Of a stretch of DNA of 7,239 nt, positions 6,990 to 7,239 are shown in pieces. Numbering within the stretch: position 1 is the stretch's first letter; every line of letters begins with the position of its first letter. A program made the translations under genes and the position numbers. The notes beneath the pieces were generated by a model. It made no database searches. It saw only the letters and a list, made by a program, of their open reading frames with translations, and was not told the origin of the DNA. Source of the DNA: an uncultured Saprospiraceae bacterium (GTDB taxonomy: Bacteria; Bacteroidota; Bacteroidia; Chitinophagales; Saprospiraceae); NCBI GenBank assembly GCA_938033975.1, contig CALHKJ010000281.1, positions 1-7,239 of the forward strand, read 5' to 3'.

Positions 6990-7239
6990 ATGAAAAAGAC
7001 AATTCTACTCTCTTTCGCCCTTTTATTGATCATACTTTCTTTATCCAATTTTAAGTCGATCACCCACAATAATGGGCAATTTTTATTTATGTCTCTTGAT
7101 GAAGAGCCTCAACTTCCAGATGAAGCATTTAAGTATTCAGATGTTGGTTTTCCTGAGCACTTATTGAGAGATCCTGAACCAGAAGATGACTTTGGTTATG
7201 GTAGTGGTGAAATAGATTCGACAATTTTCGATTTTATTG
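6990..7239 (+). CDS. N-terminal part of an exported protein, possibly a di-haem cytochrome-c peroxidase (3' end outside the window)
   Basis: The frame opens at ATG 6990 and stays open to the window edge, giving 83 residues. Residues 1-19 (two lysines, then ILLSFALLLIILSLS) look like a Sec signal peptide or N-terminal membrane anchor; there is no cysteine, so it is not a lipoprotein, and no clear AxA cleavage site is seen. The start is chosen because it puts this hydrophobic segment at the N terminus. The following stretch is acidic, with LPDEAFKYSDVGFPEHLL (42-59), which resembles the Leu-Pro...Tyr...Pro-x-His start of mature Bacteroidota cytochrome-c peroxidase/MauG-like proteins. The haem motifs (CxxCH) that would settle this lie beyond the window. 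It is probably periplasmic. No Shine-Dalgarno is present, and the 79-base gap suggests its own promoter. Confidence 0.6.
   Translation, partial: MKKTILLSFALLLIILSLSNFKSITHNNGQFLFMSLDEEPQLPDEAFKYSDVGFPEHLLRDPEPEDDFGYGSGEIDSTIFDFI

Noticed and set aside
6854..7069. Minus-strand open frame of 71 codons at the fadH 3' end
   Set aside because: It runs opposite the fadH C terminus and the signal peptide region of the next gene and has no recognisable features.

Overview
The window is AT-rich DNA with strongly A/T-biased third codon positions, and its genes lie tightly packed on the + strand. No start codon has a convincing Shine-Dalgarno sequence. Together with the protein style (lysine-, asparagine- and isoleucine-rich enzymes), this suggests a member of the Bacteroidota, possibly a Cytophagales/Flavobacteriia-type heterotroph. 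That placement is inference; no rRNA or other marker gene is present.

Layout: (1) bases 2-187 are the 3' end of a superfamily 1 (UPF1/Dna2-like) DNA/RNA helicase gene. (2) Bases 188-333 are a 146-base intergenic region with two inverted repeats, one a plausible transcript-end hairpin and the other close to the start of the next gene. (3) Bases 334-6910 are four genes with no spacing between them: they abut (TAA|ATG), overlap by four bases (ATGA) and overlap by one base (TAATG). They encode a COG3573-type FAD-binding dehydrogenase, a YUCCA/FMO-like FAD- and NADPH-binding oxidoreductase, a long-form acyl-CoA dehydrogenase with a catalytic Glu in IYEGTTGIQ, and a full-length FadH-type 2,4-dienoyl-CoA reductase (FMN + 4Fe-4S + FAD). 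(4) A 79-base gap follows, then the 5' part of an exported protein (6990 to the window end) that may be a di-haem cytochrome-c peroxidase.

How the genes may work together: all four operon products are flavoenzymes. The acyl-CoA dehydrogenase makes a 2-enoyl-CoA, and FadH removes a double bond that blocks beta-oxidation of unsaturated acyl-CoAs. The two upstream flavoproteins could desaturate or oxygenate a substrate before or around this step. No CoA ligase, hydratase, thiolase, ETF or regulator is in the window, so the full pathway and its substrate cannot be read from here. An unsaturated or cyclic lipid is a reasonable but unproven guess. The most unusual item is this compact four-flavoenzyme operon with two members of unclear substrate. 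I see no CRISPR array, RNA gene, insertion sequence or defence system.
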